A stretch of 64,000 bases of DNA from Streptomyces avidinii. Its GTDB lineage: Bacteria > Actinomycetota > Actinomycetes > Streptomycetales > Streptomycetaceae. A program made the position numbers and the translations under genes. The stretch is from the NCBI RefSeq assembly GCF_014650695.1, contig NZ_BMVL01000001.1, positions 673,075-737,074 on the forward strand. Reading direction: 5' to 3'. Positions 1-8,686 of the stretch are shown in pieces. Position 1 is the stretch's first letter. Every line of letters begins with the position of its first letter. The notes beneath the pieces are model-generated. The model was not told where the DNA came from. It saw only the letters and a program-made list of their open reading frames with translations, and made no database searches.

Positions 1-60
1 GCCGGGCGGGGGTGGGGGCGCTGCGCGGGCTGTTCTCCCCGCCCCGCCCTTTCGCCGTTT

Positions 61-107
61 CCCGGGCTCTGCCCGGACCCGGTCCTCAATCGCCGGACGG
101 GCTGAAA
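61..107. repeat. Streptomyces-type intergenic repeat arm
   Basis: This 47-base stretch begins CCCGGGCTCTGCCCGGACCC and continues into a CCTCAA-CGCCGGACGG core. The same sequence recurs, as both arms of a large inverted repeat, at 60953-61052. It lies downstream of the 139-555 gene, so it may also act as a terminator for it. From memory, sequences of this kind are scattered in many Streptomyces intergenic regions. No gene is visible in positions 1-138. Confidence 0.6.
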
Positions 108-138
108 GATGCCGGCGGGCCGGAGGCGCGGGCCGCGT

Positions 139-555
139 TCAGTACGGGTGCACGCCTACCGGGTGGGCCGGGGGCGGGCCGTAGCCCTCTGCCACACGCT
201 GGTGGTAGGTCGCGCGGTCGATGACCTCAAGGCCGACGATCTCCCAGGGCGGGAGCTGCGCCGAGGAGCGGTGTTCGCCCCACAGGCGCAGGGCGACGGC
301 CGCCGCGTCGTGGAGGTCACGGGCCTCTTCCCAGTAGCGGATCTCCGCGTGGTCGTCGGCGTAGCGGCTGGTCAGCAGGAAGGGGTGGTCGTGGGCCAGT
401 TGTTCCAGCCCGCGCCGCACCTCGGAGAGCGGGGCCGGCTTGCCGGAGACGCTCAGGGTCACGTGCCACAGGCGCGACGCGTGATCCTGCTCCTCGCCAC
501 CACCACCGCCGCCGTCACCGTCCCCCGTGCCGACGCTGGTCAGCGCTCGCCTCAC
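139..555 (-). CDS. Small protein of unknown function
   Basis: I do not recognise the family. The GTG start at 555 is chosen because an AGGAGG ribosome-binding site sits six bases upstream; longer in-frame starts would run into proB. The 138-residue product has a Gly/Asp/Glu-rich linker near residues 10-22. A compact region follows, with motifs WHVTLSVSGKPAPLSEVRRG and RYADDHAEIRYWEEARDL, and a PPWEIVGLEVIDR segment before a Pro-rich C-terminus ending HPY. No signal peptide or membrane segment is visible. It lies 88 bases downstream of proB in the same direction and may be cotranscribed. The composition looks like a soluble cytoplasmic protein conserved among streptomycetes. Confidence 0.75.
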   Translation of the reverse strand: MRRALTSVGTGDGDGGGGGGEEQDHASRLWHVTLSVSGKPAPLSEVRRGLEQLAHDHPFLLTSRYADDHAEIRYWEEARDLHDAAAVALRLWGEHRSSAQLPPWEIVGLEVIDRATYHQRVAEGYGPPPAHPVGVHPY

Positions 556-643
556 CAGCCGCCTCCTGTCTCCGCCACGCGGGTCCGCCCGCCCTTCACA
601 GTTGACCAGTCCACGGGCCGCCGCGCTGCGCTTTTGGCGAACC

Positions 644-1771
644 TCAGCCCTCCAGCAGGACCAGATCGTCCCGGTGGACGACCTCCCGCTCGTACGCGGG
701 TCCGAGTTCCCGCGCGAGCTCGCGAGTGGAGCGGCCGAGGAGCTGCGGGAGCTCCTTGGCGTCGAAGTTGACCAGGCCCCGGGCGACGGCACGGCCGTCG
801 GCCGCGCGCAGTTCCACCGGGTCCCCCGCGACGAAGTCGCCCTCGACCGCGGCGATGCCGGCCGGGAGGAGCGAGCTGCCGCGTTCGGTGACGGCGCGGA
901 CCGCGCCGTCGTCCAGGACGAGGTGCCCCTGGGGGGTCGACGCGTGCTGGAGCCAGAGCAGCCGGTCCGCCGAGCGGCGCCCCGTGGCGTGGAACAGCGT
1001 GCCGGTGCCCCGTCCGGCGAGGGCGTCGGCGGCCTGGCTCGCGGAGGTCAGTACCACGGGGATCCCGGCGGCGGCCGCGATCCGGGCGGCCTCGACCTTG
1101 GTGACCATGCCGCCGGTGCCGACGCCCGCCTTGCCGGCGCTGCCGATGGAGACGTGTGCGATGTCCTCGGGTCCGCGGACCTCTTCGATGCGCGTGGTGC
1201 CGGGCTGGGACGGGTCTCCGTCGTAGAGGCCGTCCACGTCCGAGAGGAGCACGAGGAGGTCGGCCCGGACCAGGTGGGCGACGAGCGCCGCGAGCCGGTC
1301 GTTGTCGCCGAACCGGATCTCGTCCGTGGCGACAGTGTCGTTCTCGTTGACGACGGGCAGGGCGCCCATGGCGAGCAGCTGGTCGAGGGTGCGGTAGGCG
1401 TTGCGGTAATGGGCGCGGCGGCTGGTGTCGTCGGTGGTGAGGAGCACTTGGCCGACGCGGACGCCGTACCGGGCGAAGGAAGCGGTGTAGCGGGCGACGA
1501 GCAGGCCCTGCCCGACGCTCGCGGCCGCCTGCTGCCGGGCCAGGTCCTTCGGGCGCCGGCGCAGGCCGAGCGGCGAGAGTCCGGCGGCGATGGCTCCGCT
1601 GGAGACGAGGACGATCTCCTTCTCTCCCCCGCTGCGGGCCTTGGCGAGGACGTCGACCAGCGCGTCCACCCGGTCGGCGTCGAGTCCGCCGGCCGCGGTG
1701 GTCAGGGAGGAGGAGCCGACCTTGACCACGATCCTGCGGGCGTCCACGACACCTTGCCTAGCCGCTGACAC
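644..1771 (-). CDS. proB: Glutamate 5-kinase
   Basis: Catalyses ATP-dependent phosphorylation of glutamate to gamma-glutamyl phosphate, the first step of proline synthesis. The 375-residue length fits the family with a C-terminal PUA domain. The amino-acid kinase domain opens with RRIVVKVGSSSLT, has the SSGAIAAGL loop, the nucleotide/substrate motif VVNENDTV, and LLSDVDGLY. The C-terminal PUA part is the VTERGSSLLPAGIAAVEGDF stretch onward. The GTG at 1771 is preferred because an AAGGGG ribosome-binding site lies six bases upstream; a TTG at 1798 would add nine residues with no good site. proA is not in the window. Feedback inhibition by proline is known for the family but cannot be seen here. 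Confidence 0.96.
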   Translation of the reverse strand: MSAARQGVVDARRIVVKVGSSSLTTAAGGLDADRVDALVDVLAKARSGGEKEIVLVSSGAIAAGLSPLGLRRRPKDLARQQAAASVGQGLLVARYTASFARYGVRVGQVLLTTDDTSRRAHYRNAYRTLDQLLAMGALPVVNENDTVATDEIRFGDNDRLAALVAHLVRADLLVLLSDVDGLYDGDPSQPGTTRIEEVRGPEDIAHVSIGSAGKAGVGTGGMVTKVEAARIAAAAGIPVVLTSASQAADALAGRGTGTLFHATGRRSADRLLWLQHASTPQGHLVLDDGAVRAVTERGSSLLPAGIAAVEGDFVAGDPVELRAADGRAVARGLVNFDAKELPQLLGRSTRELARELGPAYEREVVHRDDLVLLEG

Positions 1772-1850
1772 GTCTGTCCCCTTGCCCCTGTTGCCCAAAA
1801 TGCCTGCCGTCTCAATCTACGGGGTGGGCGCGCGGGGCTGCTCGGGGGTT

Positions 1851-2282
1851 TCAGCCCCTGGACGAGGCCCCTGCTCCCACCTGCTGGGCCTCTTCGGCCC
1901 GGGCGGCGCCCGGCACGAGGATCTTGCGGGACAGCAGGAAGGTGAAGGGGATGGCCACGACGGCGGCGACCAGCGGGGCGATCCGGGTGTCCATCCCGGC
2001 CCAGGTCACCAGGGCGTAGAGGCCGGCGGACTGGATGACGTAGTTGGTGACGTTCGTCAGCGGGAAGAGGAGGAACTTCTTCCAGGTCGGCCGGGTCCGG
2101 TAGGTGAAGTAGGTGTTCATGAAGAACGAGCCGATCATCGCCAGGACGAAGGCCAGCGAGTAGGCGGCGAAGTACGGCATCCACGGGTGCAGGAGCAGGT
2201 AGATGCCGAAGAAGGTGCCGGTGTTGATCCCGCCCACGAGGGCGAAGCGGAAGATCTGGCCGAGCTGGTCCCTGCGGCTCAT
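1851..2282 (-). CDS. GtrA-family membrane protein (putative lipid-linked sugar flippase)
   Basis: This 143-residue protein has four hydrophobic segments, the GtrA-family layout: FALVGGINTGTFFGIYLL, the AAYSLAFVLAMIGSFFMNTY segment, a NYVIQSAGLYALVTW segment and PLVAAVVAIPFTFLLSRK. Positively charged residues precede the first segment (MSRRDQLGQIFR). Family members are thought to help translocate undecaprenyl-phosphate-linked sugars across the membrane. The ATG at 2282 overlaps the stop of the upstream GT2 gene by four bases (ATGA), so the two are translationally coupled. This is the classic GtrA/GtrB pairing used to glycosylate envelope polymers. The substrate is not predictable. Confidence 0.85.
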   Translation of the reverse strand: MSRRDQLGQIFRFALVGGINTGTFFGIYLLLHPWMPYFAAYSLAFVLAMIGSFFMNTYFTYRTRPTWKKFLLFPLTNVTNYVIQSAGLYALVTWAGMDTRIAPLVAAVVAIPFTFLLSRKILVPGAARAEEAQQVGAGASSRG

Positions 2283-3277
2283 CGGGTGCTGCGCTCCACG
2301 ATCGTCGGCTCCTCGGCCGGGGCGGCCGCCGGCCCGGTCCGCGGCAGCGGCTGCGCGCCGTGCGACTCCTTCACCAGGAAGTGCGGCCTGCGCTTGGTCT
2401 CGTAGTAGATACGGCCGATGTACTCCCCGATCAGGCCCAGCATGATCAGCTGTACGCCGCCCAGGCCCGTGATGATGGCCACAAGGGTGACGTATCCGGG
2501 GGACTCGACGCCGTTGGTGATCGCCATGATCGTGATCCACAGCGCGTACAGGCCGGTCAGGGCGACCAACGACACGCCGAACCAGATCCCGATCCGCAGC
2601 GGCCTGTTGTTGAAGGAGATCAGGCCGTCCATGCCGTAGTTCAGCAGGGAGCCGAACTTCCACTTCGTCTCGCCGGCCTCGCGCTGCGCGTTGCGGTAGT
2701 CGAAGTGGACGGTGTCGAAGCCGATCCAGGAGAACAGCCCCTTGGAGAAGCGGTTGTACTCCGGCAGCGACAGCAGGGCGTCCACGGCCGGGCGGGAGAG
2801 CATGCGAAAGTCGCCGACGCCGTCGGTGAGCTCCACGTCGACCCAGCGGTTGACGCCGCGGTAGTAGAGGCTGCTGAGGGCGGAGCGGAGTTTTTTGTCA
2901 CCCTCGCGCGTGCGGCGGGCGATGATCTGGTCGTGGCCCTGCCGGTAGTGCTCCAGCATGGTCGCGATGAGCTCCGGCGGGTGCTGGAGGTCCGCGTCCA
3001 TGATGACGACGGCGTCGCCGGTGGCCTCGCGCAGGCCGGCGAGCATGCCGGCCTCCTTGCCGAAGTTGCGGCTGAAGGAGACGTACCGGGTCTGGTCGCC
3101 GTACTCGGCGGCGATCTTCCGGAGCTTGCCGAGGGTGCCGTCGCGGCTTCCGTCGTCGACGTAGCAGACCTCGTACTCGACGGGGAGGGCGTCCAGAACC
3201 CTTCGGATCTCCACGTCGAAGCTGTCGATGACGGCTTCTTCGTTGTAGCAAGGGACAACTACGGACAGCTTCGTCAT
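2279..3277 (-). CDS. GtrB/DPM1-like GT2 glycosyltransferase with C-terminal membrane anchor
   Basis: A 332-residue polyprenyl-phosphate glycosyltransferase. The GT-A domain has VVVPCYNEEAVIDSF, the VDDGSRDGT nucleotide-binding motif, and the DxD metal site in MDADLQHPPE (around residue 95). GDFRMLSRPAVDALL and the RFSKGLFSWIGF motif typical of GtrB/YkcC proteins follow. Two transmembrane segments follow, the first near residues 230-255 and the second near 265-290, then EYIGRIYYETKRRPHF. It probably moves a hexose from a nucleotide sugar to undecaprenyl phosphate for the GtrA partner to flip. The start at 3277 has AGGAAG upstream. The gene is divergent from the TagF-like polymerase, with 189 bases between for both promoters. 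Confidence 0.92.
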   Translation of the reverse strand: MTKLSVVVPCYNEEAVIDSFDVEIRRVLDALPVEYEVCYVDDGSRDGTLGKLRKIAAEYGDQTRYVSFSRNFGKEAGMLAGLREATGDAVVIMDADLQHPPELIATMLEHYRQGHDQIIARRTREGDKKLRSALSSLYYRGVNRWVDVELTDGVGDFRMLSRPAVDALLSLPEYNRFSKGLFSWIGFDTVHFDYRNAQREAGETKWKFGSLLNYGMDGLISFNNRPLRIGIWFGVSLVALTGLYALWITIMAITNGVESPGYVTLVAIITGLGGVQLIMLGLIGEYIGRIYYETKRRPHFLVKESHGAQPLPRTGPAAAPAEEPTIVERSTR

Positions 3278-3466
3278 GAACACTTCCTGCTGGGTCCGAA
3301 CGGGTGATTGTCGGCGACCGGACCCGCCTCTCACCTCTTCCTTAGAAGTATGCACGGCGAGGGTCGGGCGGGAGTCGGGCTGCCGGAGCCGAGGGCGGCA
3401 CACGGTAGCTTTGACGAGATAAGCGGAATCGGATTGAGCTCAACGTAACGAAACGAAGGGATCGAG

Positions 3467-6346
3467 GTGCACGTGCCCGACGTCTCCGTGGTCGTCATCG
3501 TCTACAACGACGCAGAGCGTCTGCCGACAGCAGTCCAGTCGGTTCTGGACCAGACCCTGCACAGTGTCGAAGTCGTGATCGTCGACGACTGCAGCAAGGA
3601 CCGCTCGTACGCGGTCGCCCAGGAACTGGAGTCCACGCATCCGGGGAGAGTGCGCGCCTTCCAGCTGCCGGAGAACAGCGGCGGCTGCGGTGCGCCCCGC
3701 AACCACGGCATCCAGCAGGCCACCGGAACGTACGTGATGTTCCTCGACAGCGACGACGTGCTGGAGCGCAACGCCTGCCGGAACATGCTGGACGCCGCCG
3801 AGCGGACCGGCTCCGACCTGGTCGCGGGCATGTGCGTACGCGTGCACCTCGACAACAGGTGGGGCAAGACCACCGAGTGGTACCCCTGGATCTACTCCCG
3901 CACCCGCACGCTGGAATCGATCACCGAGTTCCCCGACCTGCTGGTCTACGACACCCTCTCCACGAACAAGTGCTACCGGCGCGAGTTCCTGCTGGAGCAG
4001 GGCCTGGAGTTCCCGGTCGGCATCCACTACGAGGACCTGCTGTTCTCGGCGCAGGCCTACGTGGCCGCCCGCCGCATCACGCTGATCCCGAACCACGTCT
4101 ACTTCTGGAACGTGGTCGAGAAGGCTGCGGCCCTGTCGATCAGCAACCGGCGCCACGAGATCGCGAACTTCGTCCATCGGATGGAGATCCACCGCCGCGT
4201 CGACCGCCTGCTGGCCGAGAAGGGCCACACGGACATCAAGTCCGCGAAGGACGCCAAGTTCCTCAAGCACGACCTCGTGCTGCACCTGCGCGACCTGCCG
4301 CTGCTGAGCGACGAGTACCGCCAGGAGTTCGCCCGCCTCGCCAACGGCTACCTTGCGGGGATCGATCCGGCTGCGTACGAGAACGTCACGTACCTCCAGG
4401 CGATCTGCGCCTACCTGCTGGGCAAGGAGGACTGGGACAACCTGCTCCCGGCCGCCGACGCGATGACCAACAAGGGCCGGCTCACCTCCCCGCTCGCCGA
4501 GCGCGACGGCCGCGTCTACTGGTGCGCGCAGCACATCGACGGTCCCGACGGCGACGAAGCGCGCCGGATACTGGACGTCACCGAGCAGGCGTTCCACACC
4601 ACCCCGCTCACCTCCCTCACCCTGGGCAACCGCCTCACCTCCTACGAGGACGACGGCCGGGGCACCGTCACCATGTCCGGCTCCCTCGTGAACCCGCTGG
4701 GCCGGATCCCGGCCGACGCGGAGCTGAAGGCGACCCTGGAGTTCCGGGCCCGCCGGCAGATCGGCGTACGGTCCTTCGGCTTCCCCGTGGCAACCGTGCG
4801 CCACGCCGGTGACACGATCGAGTGGACCGGCACCGCCGACATCGCGAGCACCGTCCGCCCGCTCGGCATCATCGACGCCGTCTGGGACGTCCGGCTCAAG
4901 CTGACCGCCGGCGGCGAGCGGATCACCACCCGCGTCGCGATCGGCGGGGTCGACCTGGAGTCGGCTGCCCGGCTGCGCGTGCGCCCGCGGCTGACCCGGC
5001 TGGTATCCGACCGCTTCGGGCCCGAGATGACCAAGAAGGGCAACCTCAGCTACGTGCTGAGCGCCGAGGGCGCCGCCGCCGTCCGCACCCAGTCGCTGAT
5101 CAACAACGCCATACAGGGCAAGGCGGCCGGCGTGGTCAAGCGGGGCCTGCGCAAGGCACTGCGGGCCCGCCGGAACCTGGGCTCCGGCGAGCAGAAGGTG
5201 AAGGTCTACCACGAGATCTTCTCGAAGCTGCCGATCAAGAAGGGCACGGTCGTCTTCGAGAGCCACATGGGCAAGCAGTACAGCGACAGCCCCAAGGCGA
5301 TCTACGAGGAGATGGTGCGCCAGGGCGCGCCGTTCGAGGCGATCTGGTCGTACGCGGGTGCCAGGCCCACCGGCTTCCCCAAGGAGGCCACCCTGGTCAG
5401 GCGCTGGAGCTGGCAGTATCTGCGCGCCCTGGCCCAGGCCGAGTACTGGGTCGACAACCAGGGCTTCCCGCTCGCGCTCGCCAAGCGCCCGGGGACCACG
5501 TACATCCAGACCTGGCACGGCTCGGCGCTCAAGCGGATGGGCTTCCACGAGCCCCGGACCAAGGCCCAGGGCCGGGCCGGCCAGGCCCGCTTCCAGGCGG
5601 CCGTCGACCGCTTCGACCACTTCCTGATCCGCTCCGAGCACGACACCCGCACCCTCGCCAAGGGCTTCCGGCTGCGCGACGAGGTGCTGCTGCGCACGGG
5701 CTACCCGCGCAACGACGCCCTCGTCGAGGCGTACCGGACCGAGGCGGACAGCGGTGAGCGGGTACGCGGACCGCTGGCCGTGGAGCTCGGCATCGACCCG
5801 GACAAGAAGGTGCTGCTGTACGCGCCGACCTTCCGGGCGGGCGCGGACGGCGCGGTGGAGGGCTTCACCTTCCCCTTCGACGTGGAGGAGTTCGCGGACC
5901 GGCTCGGCGACCGCTTCACGCTGCTGGTGCGGACCCACTACCTCAACAGCGTCTCGCTGCCGCCGTCGGTCGCGGGCCGGGTCGTCGACGTGTCCCGGCA
6001 CCACGACATCACCCCGCTGCTGGCCCTCGCCGACGGTCTGATCACCGACTACTCGTCCGTGATGTTCGACTACGCGGTCCTGGACCGGCCGATGCTGTTC
6101 TTCGCGTACGACTACGAGAAGTACGCCACCGACATCCGCGGCACGTACTTCGACCTGAAGGAGAAGGCCCCGGGCCCGGTGGTGGCCACGGCGGACGAAC
6201 TCCTGCAGGCGCTCGCCGCCTTCGAGGAGGCCGACGCCAAGTACGCCCAGGCGCGGGAGCGTTTCCTCGCCGAGTTCGGCGAGTACGACCGCGGGGACGC
6301 GGCCCGCCAGATCGTAGAGAAGTTCTTCACCAGGAGCGGCAAGTGA
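3467..6346 (+). CDS. GT2-TagF fusion: glycosyltransferase / CDP-glycerol-type glycerophosphotransferase
   Basis: A 959-residue two-enzyme protein. Residues 1-230 form a GT2 domain: VSVVVIVYNDAERLP, IVDDCSKDRS, the ENSGGCGAPRN loop, the metal-binding FLDSDDVLERN near residue 93, and HYEDLLFS. A beta-rich linker covers about 380-520. Residues about 570-955 match TagF-type polymerases: YHEIFSKLPIKKGTVVFES, QTWHGSALKRMG near 681 and LITDYSSVMFDYAVLDRP near 857. TagF enzymes extend polyol-phosphate or sugar-phosphate chains from CDP-activated donors. It likely builds a phosphate-containing wall polymer at the membrane face. GTG 3467 is favoured by AAGGG six bases upstream; GTG 3473 is an equal alternative. 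It overlaps the next gene by four bases. Confidence 0.9.
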   Translation: MHVPDVSVVVIVYNDAERLPTAVQSVLDQTLHSVEVVIVDDCSKDRSYAVAQELESTHPGRVRAFQLPENSGGCGAPRNHGIQQATGTYVMFLDSDDVLERNACRNMLDAAERTGSDLVAGMCVRVHLDNRWGKTTEWYPWIYSRTRTLESITEFPDLLVYDTLSTNKCYRREFLLEQGLEFPVGIHYEDLLFSAQAYVAARRITLIPNHVYFWNVVEKAAALSISNRRHEIANFVHRMEIHRRVDRLLAEKGHTDIKSAKDAKFLKHDLVLHLRDLPLLSDEYRQEFARLANGYLAGIDPAAYENVTYLQAICAYLLGKEDWDNLLPAADAMTNKGRLTSPLAERDGRVYWCAQHIDGPDGDEARRILDVTEQAFHTTPLTSLTLGNRLTSYEDDGRGTVTMSGSLVNPLGRIPADAELKATLEFRARRQIGVRSFGFPVATVRHAGDTIEWTGTADIASTVRPLGIIDAVWDVRLKLTAGGERITTRVAIGGVDLESAARLRVRPRLTRLVSDRFGPEMTKKGNLSYVLSAEGAAAVRTQSLINNAIQGKAAGVVKRGLRKALRARRNLGSGEQKVKVYHEIFSKLPIKKGTVVFESHMGKQYSDSPKAIYEEMVRQGAPFEAIWSYAGARPTGFPKEATLVRRWSWQYLRALAQAEYWVDNQGFPLALAKRPGTTYIQTWHGSALKRMGFHEPRTKAQGRAGQARFQAAVDRFDHFLIRSEHDTRTLAKGFRLRDEVLLRTGYPRNDALVEAYRTEADSGERVRGPLAVELGIDPDKKVLLYAPTFRAGADGAVEGFTFPFDVEEFADRLGDRFTLLVRTHYLNSVSLPPSVAGRVVDVSRHHDITPLLALADGLITDYSSVMFDYAVLDRPMLFFAYDYEKYATDIRGTYFDLKEKAPGPVVATADELLQALAAFEEADAKYAQARERFLAEFGEYDRGDAARQIVEKFFTRSGK

Positions 6347-7515
6347 GCCAGCAGACCGCCACCCCGGGCGGCCGTGACATCTTCATCGTCTCCAACAACG
6401 TCGACGAGATCGGCGGCGTGACCACCTGGTCGCACCAGATGGCCCGGCAGTTCACCGACCGCGGCCACCGCGTGCACATCGTCGGCATCGCCCCGGTCGC
6501 CGAGGAGATCCGCCAGAAGCTGCCGCAGGGCCTGCCGTACGAGATGACGACGCTCTACGAGGCCCACCCGCCGTCGGCCCGCCGGCTGCGCGGGATCAAG
6601 GGCCGGCTGAACGCGCCCGAGCGGCGCCGCCAGGCGGCCCGGCGGGCGAAGATGCGGGTCAAGGCCGAGCAGCTGAGCGAGCTGCTGCGCGCGGCCCGGC
6701 CCGGCGGTGTGGTCATCGTCACCCAGGTCTGGGCGATGGAGTGGGTGGCACTCGCCGACACCAAGGGACTCTCCGTCATCGGGATGAGCCACGAGTCGTT
6801 CGAGGCCAGCCAGAAGTCCACCCGCGGGGAGCGGGTACGCCGCTTCTACCCGCAGGTCGACCGGCTGCTGGTGCTGACCGCCGAGGACGCGGACCTGTGG
6901 ATCCGGGCGGGCATGGAGAACGTCGGCAGCATGCCGAACCCGCTGCCCTTCATGCCCGACTCCCCCGCCCCGCGCACGGAGAAGGTCGTGGCGAGCGTCG
7001 GCCGCCTCGCCTTCGAGAAGGGTGTCGACCTGCTGCTCGACACCTGGGCGGACGTCTCACCGCACCACCCCGACTGGACCCTGAGGATCTACGGGGCGGG
7101 CGTGGAGGAGGCGACGCTGAAGGCGCACTGCACCTCGCTGGGCCTGGACGACTCCGTGGAGTGGATGGGCAGCACCGACGATGTGCTGGGCGCGCTGCGC
7201 GGCGCCTCGGTCTTCGCCCAGGCCTCACGGGCCGAGGGCTTCCCGATCACGCTGCTGGAGGCGATGGCGGCGGGCGTGCCGGCTGCCGCCTTCGACTGCG
7301 CACCGGGTGTACGGGAGATCGTCGAGCACGGTGAGGACGGGCTGCTGGCCCGGCTGGGCAACACGATGGAGCTGGCCGGGCACCTGCGCGCGATGATGGC
7401 CGACCGCGAGCTGCGCGACCGGCTCGGGGACAACGCCTTCCGTTCCGTGCAGCGTTACTCCAGCGCCGAGATCACCGACCGGTGGGAGGAGCTGTTCTCC
7501 TTCCTGGAGCGCTGA
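6343..7515 (+). CDS. GT4-family glycosyltransferase
   Basis: A 390-residue GT-B fold glycosyltransferase. The N-terminal Rossmann half shows IFIVSNNVDEIGGVTTWSHQ. The C-terminal donor half has SVGRLAFEKGVDLLLDTW, LRIYGAGVEE and the retaining-enzyme E-x7-E signature within AEGFPITLLEAMAAGVP. Its GTG start overlaps the stop of the GT2-TagF gene (GTGA), so the two proteins should be made together. It probably adds a sugar to, or primes, the same phosphate-linked wall polymer. The donor and acceptor cannot be told from sequence. A strong inverted repeat follows the stop. Confidence 0.92.
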   Translation: MSQQTATPGGRDIFIVSNNVDEIGGVTTWSHQMARQFTDRGHRVHIVGIAPVAEEIRQKLPQGLPYEMTTLYEAHPPSARRLRGIKGRLNAPERRRQAARRAKMRVKAEQLSELLRAARPGGVVIVTQVWAMEWVALADTKGLSVIGMSHESFEASQKSTRGERVRRFYPQVDRLLVLTAEDADLWIRAGMENVGSMPNPLPFMPDSPAPRTEKVVASVGRLAFEKGVDLLLDTWADVSPHHPDWTLRIYGAGVEEATLKAHCTSLGLDDSVEWMGSTDDVLGALRGASVFAQASRAEGFPITLLEAMAAGVPAAAFDCAPGVREIVEHGEDGLLARLGNTMELAGHLRAMMADRELRDRLGDNAFRSVQRYSSAEITDRWEELFSFLER

Positions 7516-7538
7516 CCGCGCCCTCCACGGCAGCTACG

Positions 7539-7576
7539 CCACGGCCCGCCCCGGGAACCTCCGGGGCGGGCCGTGG
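7539..7576. terminator. Bidirectional terminator between convergent genes
   Basis: A 16-bp perfect GC stem (7539-7554 with 7561-7576) around a six-base loop. It lies between the converging GT4 gene and galE and can serve both. Confidence 0.85.
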
Positions 7577-7589
7577 TGTGCAGTGCGGA

Positions 7590-8603
7590 TCAGGGCTTGT
7601 GGACGTCCCGGTGGGCGTCCTTGCGGGCCACCTTGTTGGCCTGCCAGCCCGCCCAGGCGGAGGTGATCATCTCGCGGACGTCGTGCCGGGCCTTCCAGCC
7701 GAGCTCGCTGGTGATCCGGTCGGCCGAGGCCACGACCTTCGCCGGGTCGCCGGGGCGGCGCGGGCTGATCACAGGGGCGATGTCGTGCCCGGTGCTCTCG
7801 TTCATGAGGGCGACCATCTCGGCGACCGAGACGCCCTCGCCGCGCCCGATGTTGACGGTCAGGTCCCTGTACTCGCCGGCCGCGCCCCACTCGGCGAGCT
7901 TGCGGGCGGCCGCCACGTGGGCCTCCGCGAGGTCCTCGACGTGGATGTAGTCGCGGATGCAGGTGCCGTCCGGGGTCGGGTAGTCGTCACCGAAGATCTT
8001 GGCGCCCTGGCCGGCGTCGTAACGCTCGAAGACCATCGGAACCAGGTTGAAGACGCCGGTGTCGGCAAGTTCGGGGGTCGCGGCGCCCGCCACGTTGAAG
8101 TAGCGCAGGCAGGCGGTGGAGATGCCGTGCGCCCGGCCCGCGGCGCGCACCAGCCACTCGCCGGCCAGCTTGGTCTCGCCGTAGGGGCTCAGCGGCGCGC
8201 ACGGGGTGTCCTCGGTGACCAGGTCCACGTCGGGCATGCCGTAGACGGAGGCGGAGGAGGAGAAGAGGAAGTTGCGGATGCCCGCGTCGGCCACGGCCTG
8301 GAGCAGGACGGCGAGGCCCTGCACGTTCTCGTGGTAGTAGTGCATCGGCTTCTCGACGGACTCGCCGACCTGCTTCTTGCCCGCGAGGTGCACCACGCCG
8401 GTGATCTTGTGCTTGCGGATGACCTCGTCCACGACCAGCCGGTCGAGGACGGATCCGACCACCAGCCCGACGCCTTCCGGCACGCGGTCCTCGTTGCCCG
8501 TGGAGAGGTCGTCGAGGACGACGACCTCCTCCCCCGCGAGCAGCATCGCGCGGACGACGTGCGCGCCGATGTACCCGGCGCCACCGGTGATCAGAAACGT
8601 CAT
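7590..8603 (-). CDS. galE: UDP-glucose 4-epimerase
   Basis: An extended SDR enzyme of 337 residues interconverting UDP-glucose and UDP-galactose. The NAD-binding TGGAGYIGAHV is at residues 6-16, DDLSTGN follows, and the catalytic motif is SPYGETK with the SSSASVYG serine upstream. GDDYPTPDGTCIRDYIHVEDL is characteristic of GalE. The ATG at 8603 has a GGAG site. Set among glycosyltransferases on both sides, it probably supplies UDP-galactose (or UDP-GalNAc, if substrate range allows) to the glycopolymer enzymes as well as to general metabolism. Confidence 0.95.
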   Translation of the reverse strand: MTFLITGGAGYIGAHVVRAMLLAGEEVVVLDDLSTGNEDRVPEGVGLVVGSVLDRLVVDEVIRKHKITGVVHLAGKKQVGESVEKPMHYYHENVQGLAVLLQAVADAGIRNFLFSSSASVYGMPDVDLVTEDTPCAPLSPYGETKLAGEWLVRAAGRAHGISTACLRYFNVAGAATPELADTGVFNLVPMVFERYDAGQGAKIFGDDYPTPDGTCIRDYIHVEDLAEAHVAAARKLAEWGAAGEYRDLTVNIGRGEGVSVAEMVALMNESTGHDIAPVISPRRPGDPAKVVASADRITSELGWKARHDVREMITSAWAGWQANKVARKDAHRDVHKP

Positions 8604-8686
8604 GTGTATCTCCTTGGTCCTGTCCGACTTCGGGATGAGGGGCACGGCCTTCCGCAAGGGCTTCCTGCGGGACCCGCCCCGGGCCG

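Noticed and set aside
3278..3466. TTGACG at 3411 as a -35 box for the GT2-TagF gene
   Set aside because: No matching -10 box at 16-18 bases; left unassigned.
3440..6004. Long open frame antisense to the GT2-TagF gene
   Set aside because: High-GC shadow with no domain; the plus-strand protein has clear catalytic motifs.
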